From positions 1 through 64,000 of the forward strand of contig NZ_JAEKMI010000020.1 of assembly GCF_020217485.1 (NCBI RefSeq): a stretch of 64,000 nt of DNA, written 5' to 3'. This DNA comes from Mycobacterium sp. WUMAC-067 (GTDB taxonomy: Bacteria; Actinomycetota; Actinomycetes; Mycobacteriales; Mycobacteriaceae). The position numbers were made by a program, and so were the translations under genes. The stretch's first letter is position 1, and each line of letters opens with the position of its first letter. Below are positions 11,931 through 24,726 of the stretch, one piece after another. A model generated the notes under the pieces. The model searched no databases. It saw only the letters and a list, made by a program, of their open reading frames with translations, and was not told the DNA's origin.

Positions 11931-13244
11931 ATGGCTTCTGATCACACGATCACAGGAAAGTCCGCTCGGAGCGGACTCGCGAACGTCGACTTCTTCACCG
12001 ACAAGTCGGTCGTCGACGACCCGTACGACTACTACGACGCGATCCGTCGTTGCCCGGTGTGGCGTGAGCCGGCGCACGGCGTGGTGATGGTGTCGGGATA
12101 CGACGAGGCCCTCGCGGTGCAGCGCGACGCCGAGAAGACCTTCTCGGTATGCAATATCGTCAGCGGACCATGGTCGGGGATTCCGACCAAAACCGACAGC
12201 GACGACATCTCGGATGTGATCGAGCGGCACCGCAAGAGGGTTACGTTCGGCGACTACTTCATCACGTTCGATCCACCGAAGCACACCGCGCACCGGTCGC
12301 TGTTGAGCCGGTTGTTCACGCCGAAGCAGCTCAAGAACAACGAGGACTTCCTGTGGCGTCTTGCCGACGAACAACTCAACCGCTTCGTCGCGAAGGGCAA
12401 GTGCGAGATCGTCTTCGACTACAACTTCCCGTTCACGCTCGACGCGATCACCGACCTGCTGGACGTACCCGAGGCCGACCGCGAGCGATTCCGCAGCGCT
12501 GCGCGAGCCAGCAGACTCGAAGGCGATCGCAGCGGTTTTGTTGGCGTGAAAGAGGAGTGGTTCGTCGAGTACGTCGAGGAACGGCGACGCAATCCGCGCG
12601 ACGACATCCTCACCGAGCTTGCGCTGGCAAAGTTTCCCGATGGCACGACACCCGACGCGATAGACGTCGCCCGCGTTGCCACCTTCATGTACGCCGCCGG
12701 CCACGGCACGACGATCGACCTGCTGAGTCTGTCGATGCTCACGCTGGCGGAGCGACCGGACTTGCAAGAGCAGCTGCGCGACGACAATTCAAAGATTCCC
12801 GCCTTTATCGAGGAGATGCTGCGCTTCGAAAGTCCGATCAAATCGAATTTCCGCCTGGCGCGGCGCACCACCAGGATCGGCGACCTCGATGTGCAAGCCG
12901 GTACCAGCGTACTGGTGATGAACGGTGCGGCAAACCGCGATCCACGGCGGTTCGACGATCCGGACGAATTCCGCCTCGACCGCCCCAACATATTGCATCA
13001 CATGGCGTTCGGCCGTGGTGTTCACACGTGCCCGGGTGCCCCCATTGCGCGCGCCGAAGTGCGCGTGAGCCTGGAACGAATCCTGGCCCGGATGCGCGAC
13101 ATTCGGCTTTCAGAGGCCGAGCACGGTCCCCCCGGCGCTCGTCGGCTCAATTGGGACCGCACCCTGTTGTTCAGGCGCCTCAAGGAATTGCACCTCGAGT
13201 TCACTCCGGTTCAGGAGGTGTCCAATTGGCCACGCCATCGTTGA
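11931..13244 (+). CDS. Cytochrome P450
   Basis: 437 residues with the P450 hallmarks: I-helix oxygen-activation motif AAGHGTT, K-helix ExxR in EEMLR, and the haem-thiolate signature FGRGVHTCPG with Cys367 as iron ligand. It is a soluble class I bacterial P450 that needs a ferredoxin or flavoprotein partner. None is encoded as a classical ferredoxin here; the flavoprotein at 13614-14381 is a possible but unproven partner. It starts 19 bases after the PKS stop behind AAAGG, so it is in the same transcription unit and probably oxidises the polyketide or lipid product. The 3' end overlaps the next gene by 19 bases. Confidence 0.95.
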   Translation: MASDHTITGKSARSGLANVDFFTDKSVVDDPYDYYDAIRRCPVWREPAHGVVMVSGYDEALAVQRDAEKTFSVCNIVSGPWSGIPTKTDSDDISDVIERHRKRVTFGDYFITFDPPKHTAHRSLLSRLFTPKQLKNNEDFLWRLADEQLNRFVAKGKCEIVFDYNFPFTLDAITDLLDVPEADRERFRSAARASRLEGDRSGFVGVKEEWFVEYVEERRRNPRDDILTELALAKFPDGTTPDAIDVARVATFMYAAGHGTTIDLLSLSMLTLAERPDLQEQLRDDNSKIPAFIEEMLRFESPIKSNFRLARRTTRIGDLDVQAGTSVLVMNGAANRDPRRFDDPDEFRLDRPNILHHMAFGRGVHTCPGAPIARAEVRVSLERILARMRDIRLSEAEHGPPGARRLNWDRTLLFRRLKELHLEFTPVQEVSNWPRHR

Positions 13245-13564
13245 CCCGATTCGCTATTGGGGTTTGCGGCCTGGCATTGTCGTTGACCGCCGGGGCCGGC
13301 CTCGCGACCGCCGACCGGGACCTGACTCCTTTCGTCAACACCACTTGCAATTACGGGCAGGTGATCTCGGCGCTGCAGGCGGCGGATCCGCAAGCCGCCG
13401 CGCAATTCAACTCTTCGCCGGAGAGCGTCTCCTTCTTGCGTCAGTTCCTCGCCTCGCCGCCGAGTCAACGCCAGCAGATGGCCCAGATGCTGGCCGGCCA
13501 GCCGGGCGCTGACCAGCAGTTTGACCTCGTCCAGCGCGTCTTCAGCACCTGCAACAACTACTGA
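13226..13564 (+). CDS. Small exported hemophore-like (haem-binding MHB family) protein, TTG start
   Basis: The only in-frame start with a good ribosome site is TTG at 13226, seven bases after AGGAGG, inside the 3' end of the P450. The 112-residue product has a Sec signal peptide (hydrophobic run GVCGLALSLTAGAGLATA, cleavage likely after ATA). The mature part has two cysteines, in TTCNYGQV and STCNNY, bracketing a helical segment with ASPPSQRQQMAQ. That pattern resembles the mycobacterial hemophore-related family. Function in this family is inferred from Rv0203-type haem binding and has not been shown for this paralogue. It may deliver or sequester haem or a lipophilic product at the cell surface. 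Confidence 0.7.
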   Translation: MATPSLTRFAIGVCGLALSLTAGAGLATADRDLTPFVNTTCNYGQVISALQAADPQAAAQFNSSPESVSFLRQFLASPPSQRQQMAQMLAGQPGADQQFDLVQRVFSTCNNY

Positions 13565-13613
13565 GCGGACCGGCGCCCAACCGTCGACCACCGAAAACCT
13601 TTTGGAGTGCTTC

Positions 13614-14381
13614 GTGGCCACACTCATCGAACGTTTCCCGCTCATCAGCACGCTGCGAGACGCTGTTTTCCTCTCGGCAACGGTCAGCGAGATCGAAAGG
13701 CTGACACCAATAATGCGCCGCATCAGGTTCAGCGGCCCGCGGCTGCAGGGACTGACCTGGACGCCGGGTCAGCATGTCCGGCTGCAGGTCGCGAGTCTGC
13801 GTGATTGCGTTCTGCGGCTGCGCCCGTACCCGGTGCTACGCGCGTATTCCATCTACAACGTCGACCCCGACCTCGGCGCGCTCGACATCGTGATGGTCGA
13901 CCACGACGGTCACCCGAAGGGCGCGACACCCGCCAGACGCTGGGCGACGGCCACCTCCGTCGGAGACCATGCCGAGTTCACCCGGCCCCAGGGCAAATTC
14001 GTCATCCGCCGCGACGCGCCCTACCACGTGTTCGCCGGCGAAGAAACCGCGTCGGTCGCGTTCGCCGCGATGCTTCGATCTCTGCACCCAACCGCCGAGG
14101 TTTACGGCGTGATCGAGGCCGCGACCGACACCGACCACCTTCCCCTGGCCGCCCCCCTGACCCGGGTCGAGCGCGGTGACGCCCCAGCCGCGAACTCTGC
14201 CGTGCTCGCCGACGCCCTACGTAGCCTCCCGCTGCCCGCCTATCCCGGTGTCGCCTACCTCGCCGGCGAGGCGCGCACCGTCCAGACCTTGCGCAAAATC
14301 CTGACCACCGAACGTGGTTGTGACCGAGGCCAAATACGCACCAAACCCTTTTGGACCCCCGGCCGAGCCGGGATGGAGTGA
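13614..14381 (+). CDS. Siderophore-interacting-protein family FAD reductase
   Basis: 255 residues from a GTG preceded by TTGGAG; the frame is open further upstream to 13521 but that part overlaps the hemophore-like gene. The N-terminal FAD-binding barrel contains RAYSIYN and a later [12 protein letters not shown] with FTRPQGKF. The C-terminal part has [13 protein letters not shown] and the family ending [12 protein letters not shown]. Members (ViuB/SIP type) use NAD(P)H and FAD, commonly to reduce ferric siderophores. Here the placement after a P450 and a hemophore-like protein offers two readings: iron or haem handling linked to the product, or electron supply to the P450. It ends three bases before the FAAL start. 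Confidence 0.85.
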   Translation: MATLIERFPLISTLRDAVFLSATVSEIERLTPIMRRIRFSGPRLQGLTWTPGQHVRLQVASLRDCVLRLRPYPVLRAYSIYNVDPDLGALDIVMVDHDGHPKGATPARRWATATSVGDHAEFTRPQGKFVIRRDAPYHVFAGEETASVAFAAMLRSLHPTAEVYGVIEAATDTDHLPLAAPLTRVERGDAPAANSAVLADALRSLPLPAYPGVAYLAGEARTVQTLRKILTTERGCDRGQIRTKPFWTPGRAGME

Positions 14382-14383
14382 TC

Positions 14384-16123
14384 ATGGTTGAAACGTCAAT
14401 TTCGAACCTGCTGTGTGAACGCGCCAGCTTGCAGCCCAACGACACGGCGTTCACCTTCATTGATTACGAGCAGGACTGGAACGGGATTGCCGAAAGCCTG
14501 ACGTGGTCTCAGCTGCATCGGCGAACGGTGAATGTTGCACGGGGACTTCAGCATTACGGGTCGAGGGGCGACCGCGCTGTGATCATGTCCCCGCAGGGGC
14601 TGGATTACATCGTGGCTTTCCTCGGCGCATTGCACGCGGGACAGGTCGCGGTTCCGCTTGCGCTTCCGCTGGGTGGCGTCAGCGATGAGCGCGTCGGTTC
14701 GGTGCTGCGCGACGCGTCGCCGACTGTCATTCTCACAACGTCCTCAGTCGCGGAAACCGTTGCCGGATACGTCAAGTCGCAATCTGGCGGACCCGTTCCA
14801 TCCGTCGTTCAGGTCGACCGGCTGGGACTGGACGCCCGGACAGGGTCCGGCGCCGGGGGCTCTGATCACCTAGGGCTGGCGTATTTGCAGTACACGTCCG
14901 GATCGACCCGTCAACCGACCGGGGTGATGGTCTCGCATAGGAACTTGCTGGCAAATTTCGGGCAGGTCATGTCCGACTTCTGCGCGGAGTACGGAGGCGT
15001 CGCTCCACCAGACACGACCATTGTCTCGTGGCTGCCGTTTTATCACGACATGGGTTTGATACTGGGAGTGTGCGCACCGGTTCTGGGCGGAATTCGCGCT
15101 GTGCTGACGAGTCCGGTGTCGTTCCTGCAGCGACCGGCCCGGTGGATGCAATCGCTTGCGACGGAACGTCACGCATTTTCGGCGGCGCCGAACTTCGCTT
15201 TCGAATTGGCGGCACGCAAAACATCGGGCGAGGATATGGCGGGACTGGATCTGGGGGATGTGCTGGTCATCCTCAGCGGCAGCGAACGTGTGCATCCTGC
15301 GACGTTGCGGCGGTTCACCGAGCGGTTCGCGCGCTTCAATTTGCCCGACAAGGCGGTACGGCCGGCTTACGGACTCGCAGAGGCGACGGTGTACGCGTTG
15401 ACCCGCACGCCGGCGCAGCCGCCGAAAATGGTGCACTTCGATTCCGAGAAGCTGGCCACCGGCACCGCGGCGCGCTGCGAAAGCGCAACCGGGACAACGC
15501 TGATCAGTTACGGGGCGCCGCGGTCACCGATGATTCGCATCGTCGACCCCGACACCAGGATGGAGTGCCCGGAGGGAACCGTCGGCGAAATCTGGATTCA
15601 CGGTGACAACGTTGCCATGGGCTACTGGCAGAAGGCCCGCGCGACTGAACGCACGTTCGGCGATCGGCTGGCCGCACCGTCGGCCCGCATACCCGAAGCG
15701 CCGTGGCTGCGAACCGGCGACTCGGGATTCTTTTTCGACGGCGAGCTGTTCATCATCGGCCGCATCAAGGATCTGTTGATCGTCTACGGGCGTAACCACT
15801 CACCCGACGACATCGAGGCGACGGTCCAGGAGATCACCCGGGGCCGGTGCGCGGCGATAGCGGTTCCGCAGGGGGGCATGGAAAAGCTTGTCGTCATCAT
15901 CGAAGTCAAGAACCAGGGCGCGTCCCACGACAAGGGGGCGGACAAGCTCACCGTCGTCGAGCGCGAAGTCACCTCGGCGGTCTCCAACTCGCACGGCATC
16001 GGCGTCGCGGATCTGGTTCTGGTGACGCCCGGTTCGATACCGATCACCACGAGTGGCAAGGTTCGGCGGGCGGCGTGCGTGGAGCAGTACCGGCAAGGTC
16101 AGTTCGCCCGCCTGAACGCGTAG
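14384..16123 (+). CDS. Fatty acyl-AMP ligase (FAAL, FadD family)
   Basis: 579 residues from the ATG three bases after the previous stop, with GGAG upstream. ANL-superfamily motifs are clear: the P-loop equivalent [24 protein letters not shown] typical of FAAL/FadD proteins, YGLAEAT, and the hinge and C-terminal region [21 protein letters not shown]. FAALs make acyl-adenylates and pass the acyl group to a PKS or NRPS carrier domain rather than to CoA. It closes the cluster, so it very probably supplies a fatty acyl starter to the PKS at 5561 or to the NRPS. Alternative: an acyl-CoA ligase, which would need a different hinge sequence. Confidence 0.92.
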   Translation: MVETSISNLLCERASLQPNDTAFTFIDYEQDWNGIAESLTWSQLHRRTVNVARGLQHYGSRGDRAVIMSPQGLDYIVAFLGALHAGQVAVPLALPLGGVSDERVGSVLRDASPTVILTTSSVAETVAGYVKSQSGGPVPSVVQVDRLGLDARTGSGAGGSDHLGLAYLQYTSGSTRQPTGVMVSHRNLLANFGQVMSDFCAEYGGVAPPDTTIVSWLPFYHDMGLILGVCAPVLGGIRAVLTSPVSFLQRPARWMQSLATERHAFSAAPNFAFELAARKTSGEDMAGLDLGDVLVILSGSERVHPATLRRFTERFARFNLPDKAVRPAYGLAEATVYALTRTPAQPPKMVHFDSEKLATGTAARCESATGTTLISYGAPRSPMIRIVDPDTRMECPEGTVGEIWIHGDNVAMGYWQKARATERTFGDRLAAPSARIPEAPWLRTGDSGFFFDGELFIIGRIKDLLIVYGRNHSPDDIEATVQEITRGRCAAIAVPQGGMEKLVVIIEVKNQGASHDKGADKLTVVEREVTSAVSNSHGIGVADLVLVTPGSIPITTSGKVRRAACVEQYRQGQFARLNA

Positions 16124-17093
16124 GCGGACGTCTCTTTATCGAGGGGATGGATGCTCAGTGGCTCCGCAGACCGTCTGGTCGGGGCGCGTAGAAATTTGGT
16201 GTGCTCCGCCCGCGCTGCCGATGTAGCTACGATTGCGTTGTTTTCTTCGTCTTTTAGCCGGCGAATTCAGTTACGTCCGTCATCCCGCAACGTTCTTCTT
16301 TGTCGCTGCATTCCACGTCTTTCCCACCGGGCGCCAGCAGAATAGGTTGCTGCCCTGACGATGCCAGAGATAGGTGTCAAGATCACCCAAGTTCGTATGG
16401 GACACAAATTTCCACACGGGAAGATTAGATGGAGTCGATTTTCTGGGCATCATCCCTCCCTTTACGAACTCAAGCCGACCAGGCGGATGCGTTGTTTAAT
16501 CCGGCGCGCGGTGACTGGGTTGGCGGGGCCACCGCGCGCCGGTGGCTTAGGGGATATGGCCGAATTCGACTTAGTTTCGGTAACGTTCGGCGTTGCCGCC
16601 TGAACGGTCTACCGAGGTCGCTGGCGGTGGGGCCACGACGTCGATCGTGATCCAGCGGCCCCCGCCGACATGCGCAATTGCGTGTCATGCCGGGAGCCTA
16701 CGGTCGGCTCTGGTGTCGTCGGGCAAGGTGAGAGCGAAATAGAGTAGTGGAAGCGCCGAGTTAGCGTAGTGGTTAACCCGGAAAACCGCCGCTGCGAAAG
16801 ACTGGCCCCACCACTGGCCGGAGATCGGCATCGTCCATTGCAACACTGCGCGGCATTTGTAAGACGCGCGCTAAATAGAACGTGCTTTCGGTGGAGTCAA
16901 TTTAATTGGGCGCTAATTCCATTCGTGCGTAATTTATCCGTCTGCTGATCCATGGCGGGCGGTGGCCGTGGGCGCAAATCTGTCGGCGCCGACCTTGGCC
17001 CACCCCGGTAGAGCCGGACCGAGGATGCCTCGCAGTTGGTCGAGAACCCCGCGGGGGCCTTCACACGGACCACCGCGCGGTACGTTGGCGGTC
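16124..17093. other. About 970 bases without a gene, reduced GC
   Basis: No ORF here has convincing coding character on either strand. One hand-counted line near 16861 is about 47% GC, far below the flanking genes. A terminator-like hairpin GCCACCG-CGCGC-CGGTGGC sits at 16528-16546. The stretch marks the border between the accessory cluster and the conserved Rv2129c-like block and may contain decayed sequence. I cannot name any remnant in it. Confidence 0.6.
17081..17086 (+). promoter_or_regulatory. -10 box of a leaderless promoter for the SDR gene
   Basis: TACGTT (TANNNT) lies seven bases before the ATG at 17094, so the transcript should begin at or next to the start codon. No ribosome site is visible. 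This supports the ATG at 17094 over the longer open frame starting at 16962. Confidence 0.6.
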
Positions 17094-17969
17094 ATGACGT
17101 CGCTGCGGGACAAAGTCGTTTTCATCACCGGCGGTGCCCGGGGGATCGGGGCCGAGGTCGCGCGCCGGCTGTGCGCCAAGGGCGCCAAGCTCGTCCTGAC
17201 CGATCTCAACGAAGCCGACCTGAAGGCGCTCGCCGCCGACCTCGGCGAAGACCGGGTGCTGACCGCGGTCGCCGACGTGCGCGACCTGTCAGCGATGCAG
17301 GCCGCCGCCGCTCGCGCCGTCGAGCGGTTCGGCGGCATCGACGTCGTGGTGGCCAACGCCGGCATCATGAGTTACGGGTCGGTGGCCCAGGTCGACCCCG
17401 ACGCGTTCAAGCGGGTGCTCGACATCAACGTGCTCGGTGTCTTTCACACGGTCCGCGCCACCTTGCCCGCGGTGATCGAGCGTCGCGGCTATGTGCTGAT
17501 CGTCTCCTCGCTGGCCGCGTACACGGCGGCTCCCGGGCTGGCGCCCTACAACGCCTCCAAGGCCGGCGTCGAGATGTTCGCCAATGCGCTGCGGCTGGAG
17601 GTGGCCCGCCACGGCGTGAGCGTCGGCTCGGCGCATATGTCCTGGATCGACACCGCGCTGGTCCGTGACACCCAGACCGACCTGTCCGCGTTCAACCAAC
17701 TGCTGGCCAGCTTCCCGTGGCCGCTGAACAAGACGACGACCGTCGACAAATGCGCGGCCGCGTTCGTCAAGGGCATCCAGCACCGGCGCACCCGCGTGTA
17801 CTGCCCGCGCTGGGTGGCCCTGTTCCGCTGGGTCAAGCCGGTGCTGTCCAGTTCGGTCGGCGAACTGCCCCTGCACAAATCCACCGCCGAGCTGTTGCCC
17901 CAACTGGACGCCCAGGTCGCCGCGCTCGGCCGCTCCACGAGCGCCTATAACCAAGGCCTCGGTAACTAG
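17094..17969 (+). CDS. Short-chain dehydrogenase/reductase (Rv2129c-like)
   Basis: 291 residues with the classical SDR features. The cofactor motif GGARGIGAE is near residue 12, NAG appears in [11 protein letters not shown], a catalytic Ser in [12 protein letters not shown], and YNASK carries the catalytic Tyr and Lys. Substrate is unknown. The C-terminal extension after about residue 240 ([16 protein letters not shown]) is typical of the mycobacterial SDRs related to Rv2129c. It converges with ansP1; the two stop codons overlap by three bases. H37Rv has an Rv2128-like small gene in this gap, but there is no space for one here. Confidence 0.9.
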   Translation: MTSLRDKVVFITGGARGIGAEVARRLCAKGAKLVLTDLNEADLKALAADLGEDRVLTAVADVRDLSAMQAAAARAVERFGGIDVVVANAGIMSYGSVAQVDPDAFKRVLDINVLGVFHTVRATLPAVIERRGYVLIVSSLAAYTAAPGLAPYNASKAGVEMFANALRLEVARHGVSVGSAHMSWIDTALVRDTQTDLSAFNQLLASFPWPLNKTTTVDKCAAAFVKGIQHRRTRVYCPRWVALFRWVKPVLSSSVGELPLHKSTAELLPQLDAQVAALGRSTSAYNQGLGN

Positions 17970-19411
17970 CCGGTCTGTGCCGCGCGCTGCGACGCGACGG
18001 CCGCCACCCGGTTGCGCACCAGGAACCATCCGGCGCTCAGCGCCGGGATGACCACCACCACCGTGCCGATGGTCCAGGTGCCGGTCTGTTTGTCGAAGGC
18101 CATCATGACCAGGACGGCGGCCAGGAACGCCAGTGTGAGGTAGCCCGAATACGGCGCCCACGGCATGCGAAACCGTGGTCGTTGCAACAGCCCGGCCTTG
18201 GCCAGCCGGTAGGCGCGCAGTTGACACAACACGATGGTCGCCCAGCACGCGATGATGCCCGGCGCCACGATGTTGAGCACGATCTCGAAGGCTTCGCCGG
18301 GATTGACCGCATTCAGGGCAATGCCGAACAGGCAGATGGCGGCCGCCATCGTGATGCCGACGTACGGCACACCGTTCTTGGACATCCGGGTCGCGAACCT
18401 GGGGGCGCTGCCACTCGAGGCCATCGAGTGCATGATGCGGCCGGTGGAATACAGCCCCGCATTCAGGCTCGACAGGGCCGCGGTGAGCACCACCACGTTC
18501 ATCAGGTCCCCGGCGCCGTGGAAGCCGATCGTGGAAAAGAAAGTGACAAAAGGGCTTTCGGTGGCCTTGTAGGAGGTGTACGGCAGCAGCAACGCCAGCA
18601 GCGCAACCGACCCGACGTAAAAGATCGCTATGCGAACGATCACCGAATTGATCGCGCGCGGCATGACCTTTTCCGGTTCGGCGGTCTCCCCGGCGGCCGT
18701 GCCCACCAATTCGACGGCGGCATAGGCGAATACCACACCCGAGGTGGTCAGCAGCGTCGCGAGTACGCCTGAGGGAAAGAGGCCGCTGTGGTCGGCCCAC
18801 ACGCTCAGCCCGGTGCTGTGGCCGTCGACCCGATAGCGCCCCGCCACGAAGACGATGCCCACGACCAGGAAGGCGATGAGCGCGAAAACCTTGATCAGCG
18901 CCGCCCAGAATTCCAGCTCACCGAACCATTCCACCGAGATCAGGTTCATCGACAGCACGACGACGAGGGCCAGCAGCGCCAACACCCATTGCGGGATCGA
19001 TTCGAATGTCGTCCACCGCCGCAGATAGGTGGCGATCGCGGTGGTGTCGACGATGGCGGTCATCGACCAGCCGAGGAAATACATCCAGCCGATGGCGTAG
19101 GCGGCCTTCTCGCCGAAGAATTCGCGCGCATACGACACGAACGAGCCCGACGACGGGCGATGTAGGACCAGCTCGCCCAGTGCTCGCAGGATGAAAAACA
19201 CGAATATCCCGCAGACGGCGTACACCAGGAACATCCCGGGTCCCGCCTTGGCCAGCCGGCCGCCCGCGCCCAGGAACAGCCCGGAGCCGATCGCGCCGCC
19301 GATGCCGATCATCTGCACTTGCCGGGGCTTGAGCCCCTTGCGGTAACCGGCGTCTTCGCCGAAGTCCCCGACTACTTCGTGGGGGTTGCCGTCACCAGGC
19401 GACGCGGCCAT
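17966..19411 (-). CDS. ansP1: Asparagine/aspartate permease AnsP1 (APC family)
   Basis: 481 residues with about 12 hydrophobic segments. The amino-acid permease start [23 protein letters not shown] precedes helix 1, and [12 protein letters not shown] and [15 protein letters not shown] are characteristic loops of the AAT family. It imports L-asparagine/aspartate across the inner membrane. In M. tuberculosis AnsP1 has been reported as an aspartate importer needed for nitrogen acquisition in the host. Orientation and neighbours match the Rv2127 locus, read in reverse. Start is the ATG giving MAASPGDGN. Confidence 0.92.
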   Translation of the reverse strand: MAASPGDGNPHEVVGDFGEDAGYRKGLKPRQVQMIGIGGAIGSGLFLGAGGRLAKAGPGMFLVYAVCGIFVFFILRALGELVLHRPSSGSFVSYAREFFGEKAAYAIGWMYFLGWSMTAIVDTTAIATYLRRWTTFESIPQWVLALLALVVVLSMNLISVEWFGELEFWAALIKVFALIAFLVVGIVFVAGRYRVDGHSTGLSVWADHSGLFPSGVLATLLTTSGVVFAYAAVELVGTAAGETAEPEKVMPRAINSVIVRIAIFYVGSVALLALLLPYTSYKATESPFVTFFSTIGFHGAGDLMNVVVLTAALSSLNAGLYSTGRIMHSMASSGSAPRFATRMSKNGVPYVGITMAAAICLFGIALNAVNPGEAFEIVLNIVAPGIIACWATIVLCQLRAYRLAKAGLLQRPRFRMPWAPYSGYLTLAFLAAVLVMMAFDKQTGTWTIGTVVVVIPALSAGWFLVRNRVAAVASQRAAQTG

Positions 19412-19542
19412 GAAACGTCCAATCGGTAGGTCGCGAAGCGATGCTTCCGTAGTTGATCGGTCGCCGGCAAGTTCGCCGGCGCACCGTCAGTGTCGATGGT
19501 GACGACCCGCTTCGCCCGGCTGCGCCGCGCTCGCGATCGCCA

Positions 19543-20445
19543 CTAGCGCCCGTAGCCGGGGCGGCGGCGGCGCAGATAGCGCTCGAACTCGGCGGCCAGG
19601 GCGTCGCCGTCGATCTTGCCCAACGCGTCGTTCATGTCCACCTCGGCGTCGCCGCGCTGTTCCAGCGATTGCACGTATTCGGCGAGGTCCTCGTCCTCGG
19701 CGGCCATCTCGGTGACGGCCTGCTCCCATTCCTCGGCGTCCGACGGCAAGTCCGCCAGCGGAACCTCGATGTCGAGCACGTCTTCGACCCGGCGCAGCAG
19801 GGCCACCGTCGCCTTCGGGTTCGGCGGCTGGGACACGTAATGCGGCACGGCGGCCCAGAACGTCACCGCCGGGATCCCGGCGGCCACGCAGGCATCCTGA
19901 AACACCCCGGCGATGCCGGTGGGGCCCTCGTAGCGGCTTTCCTCGAGCCCGAAGCGCTTCGCGGATTCGGGGGAGTAGGCCGCGCCCGATACCGGAACCG
20001 GCCGGGTGTGCGGGGTGTCGGCCAGCAGGGCGCCCAGGATCACCACGGTGTCCACGTTGAGCTTGTCGGCGATGGCCACCAACTCGGCGCAGAAGGTGCG
20101 CCAGCGCATGTTGGGTTCGACCCCGTGCATCAGCACGACGTCGCGGTCACTGCCCGGGGGCCGGCAGTGCGAGATCCGCATCGCCGGCCACACCAGCTCG
20201 CGGGTCACCCCATCCACCTGCCGGATCACCGGCCGATTCACCTGGTAGTCGTAGTACGCCTCGTCGTCGATCTCCAAGATCGGGTCCGCTTCCCAGATGG
20301 CCTCGAGGTGTTCGAGCGCGTCGCTGGCCGCATCACCGGCGTCGTTCCAGCCCTCGAACGCGGCCACGACGACGGTCTGGTGCAGTTCGGGTAATGCGGC
20401 CTTGCCACTAGGGAGGCCAAAGGGGGGGCCGTCGGGCGGGGTCAC
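19543..20445 (-). CDS. PAC2-family protein (Rv2125-like)
   Basis: 300 residues, GTG start. The core resembles the PAC2 (proteasome assembly chaperone 2-like) family of actinobacteria: VVVAAFEGWNDAGDAASDAL near the N terminus and TVVILGALLADTPHTRPVPV in the middle, followed by GPTGIAGV. The acidic C-terminal third ends with a basic RRRRPGYGR tail. Function is unknown. A role with the bacterial proteasome has been suggested from the family name only. It is divergent from the metH unit and has its own likely leaderless promoter. Confidence 0.85.
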   Translation of the reverse strand: MTPPDGPPFGLPSGKAALPELHQTVVVAAFEGWNDAGDAASDALEHLEAIWEADPILEIDDEAYYDYQVNRPVIRQVDGVTRELVWPAMRISHCRPPGSDRDVVLMHGVEPNMRWRTFCAELVAIADKLNVDTVVILGALLADTPHTRPVPVSGAAYSPESAKRFGLEESRYEGPTGIAGVFQDACVAAGIPAVTFWAAVPHYVSQPPNPKATVALLRRVEDVLDIEVPLADLPSDAEEWEQAVTEMAAEDEDLAEYVQSLEQRGDAEVDMNDALGKIDGDALAAEFERYLRRRRPGYGR

Positions 20446-20451
20446 AGAATT

Positions 20452-20457
20452 AGCGTA
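20452..20457 (-). promoter_or_regulatory. -10 box of a leaderless promoter for the PAC2 gene
   Basis: On the minus strand TACGCT is followed by six bases and then the GTG start at 20445. No Shine-Dalgarno is present. This fits leaderless initiation. Confidence 0.5.
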
Positions 20458-20542
20458 CGGCCTTCCGCCCCGATCTTCGGGGCGCGGTGGCCGCGAATTG
20501 AGCCCCGCCGGGCGTTTTACCGGGAGCTTTACATAGGACGAC

Positions 20543-20548
20543 TATTCT
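20543..20548 (+). promoter_or_regulatory. -10 box upstream of the small ORF and metH
   Basis: TATTCT matches TANNNT and lies six bases before the GTG at 20555. It is the best candidate for the start of the metH transcript, giving an untranslated and short-ORF leader of about 320 bases that includes the riboswitch. Confidence 0.5.
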
Positions 20549-20554
20549 TATGGC

Positions 20555-20659
20555 GTGACTGCCGCTGACGAACACCGCTCCGACACCGACGCTGCGACGG
20601 GCATCCACAACGGCGTCGCGGCGGTCGAGGCGAAATACGTGCGGCTGCAATCTCGTTAA
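20555..20659 (+). CDS. Putative leaderless small ORF (34 aa) upstream of metH
   Basis: A GTG placed six bases after a TATTCT -10 box opens 34 codons (VTAADEHRSDTDAATG at its start, ending RLQSR). The product is hydrophilic with no motif that I recognise. Position and promoter fit the mycobacterial class of leaderless short ORFs that precede a regulated gene. It ends about 120 bases before the riboswitch. A second frame continues (NLGNYDIADTIRELGIEGL) without a proper start, so a frameshifted longer gene cannot be excluded. Confidence 0.35.
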   Translation: MTAADEHRSDTDAATGIHNGVAAVEAKYVRLQSR

Positions 20660-20780
20660 CCTTGGTAACTACGACATTGCCGACACGATCCGCGAGCTGG
20701 GGATCGAGGGGCTCGTGGCCCCCACGTGGATCGGGTCGAGCTGGGGGCGTCCAGACGTCGGGTGACGACGTAGACTTTCC

Positions 20781-20867
20781 ACCGTCGAGAGGCGTTGCAA
20801 CGGATCCGGGTACTGCCGGTTTCCGCCACGCTCGGCAGAGTCAAGGACGCCTTCCGCTACGGAAGGA
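20781..20867 (+). ncRNA. SAH (S-adenosylhomocysteine) riboswitch in the metH leader
   Basis: The segment carries the SAH-riboswitch landmarks in order: GAGAGGCGTTGCAACG, later CACGCTCGGCAG, then TCAAGGACGCC. P1 pairs AGGCGT (20790-20795) with ACGCCT (20847-20852). P2 pairs CTGCCG (20813-20818) with CGGCAG (20833-20838). A competing hairpin pairs CCTTCCG (20850-20856) with CGGAAGG (20860-20866), which buries the metH ribosome site GGAAGGA (20861-20867). The P1 3' arm shares three bases with that anti-ribosome-site arm. SAH binding should therefore hold P1, free the ribosome site and turn metH on. The class is known to control metH, ahcY and metF in proteobacteria and some actinobacteria. Identification is by eye. 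Confidence 0.72.
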
Positions 20868-20873
20868 TTACAC

Positions 20874-24647
<3,774 letters not shown>

Positions 24648-24726
24648 GCCCGCCGCGGTCCACGAGCCCGGCGTGAGGCGAGCTCACCTATCGCGCTGAC
24701 GGGCGGTGGCGTTCGGGGCCGAGTCA

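Noticed and set aside
16751..16830. tRNA-like string (GCGTAGTGGTTAAC) suggesting a tRNA gene
   Set aside because: It looks like a D-arm by chance; no matching acceptor stem and no T-arm with GTTCGA can be found at the right distance.
20660..20873. Cobalamin riboswitch upstream of metH
   Set aside because: MetH uses B12, but no B12-box was seen and the elements present fit the SAH class.
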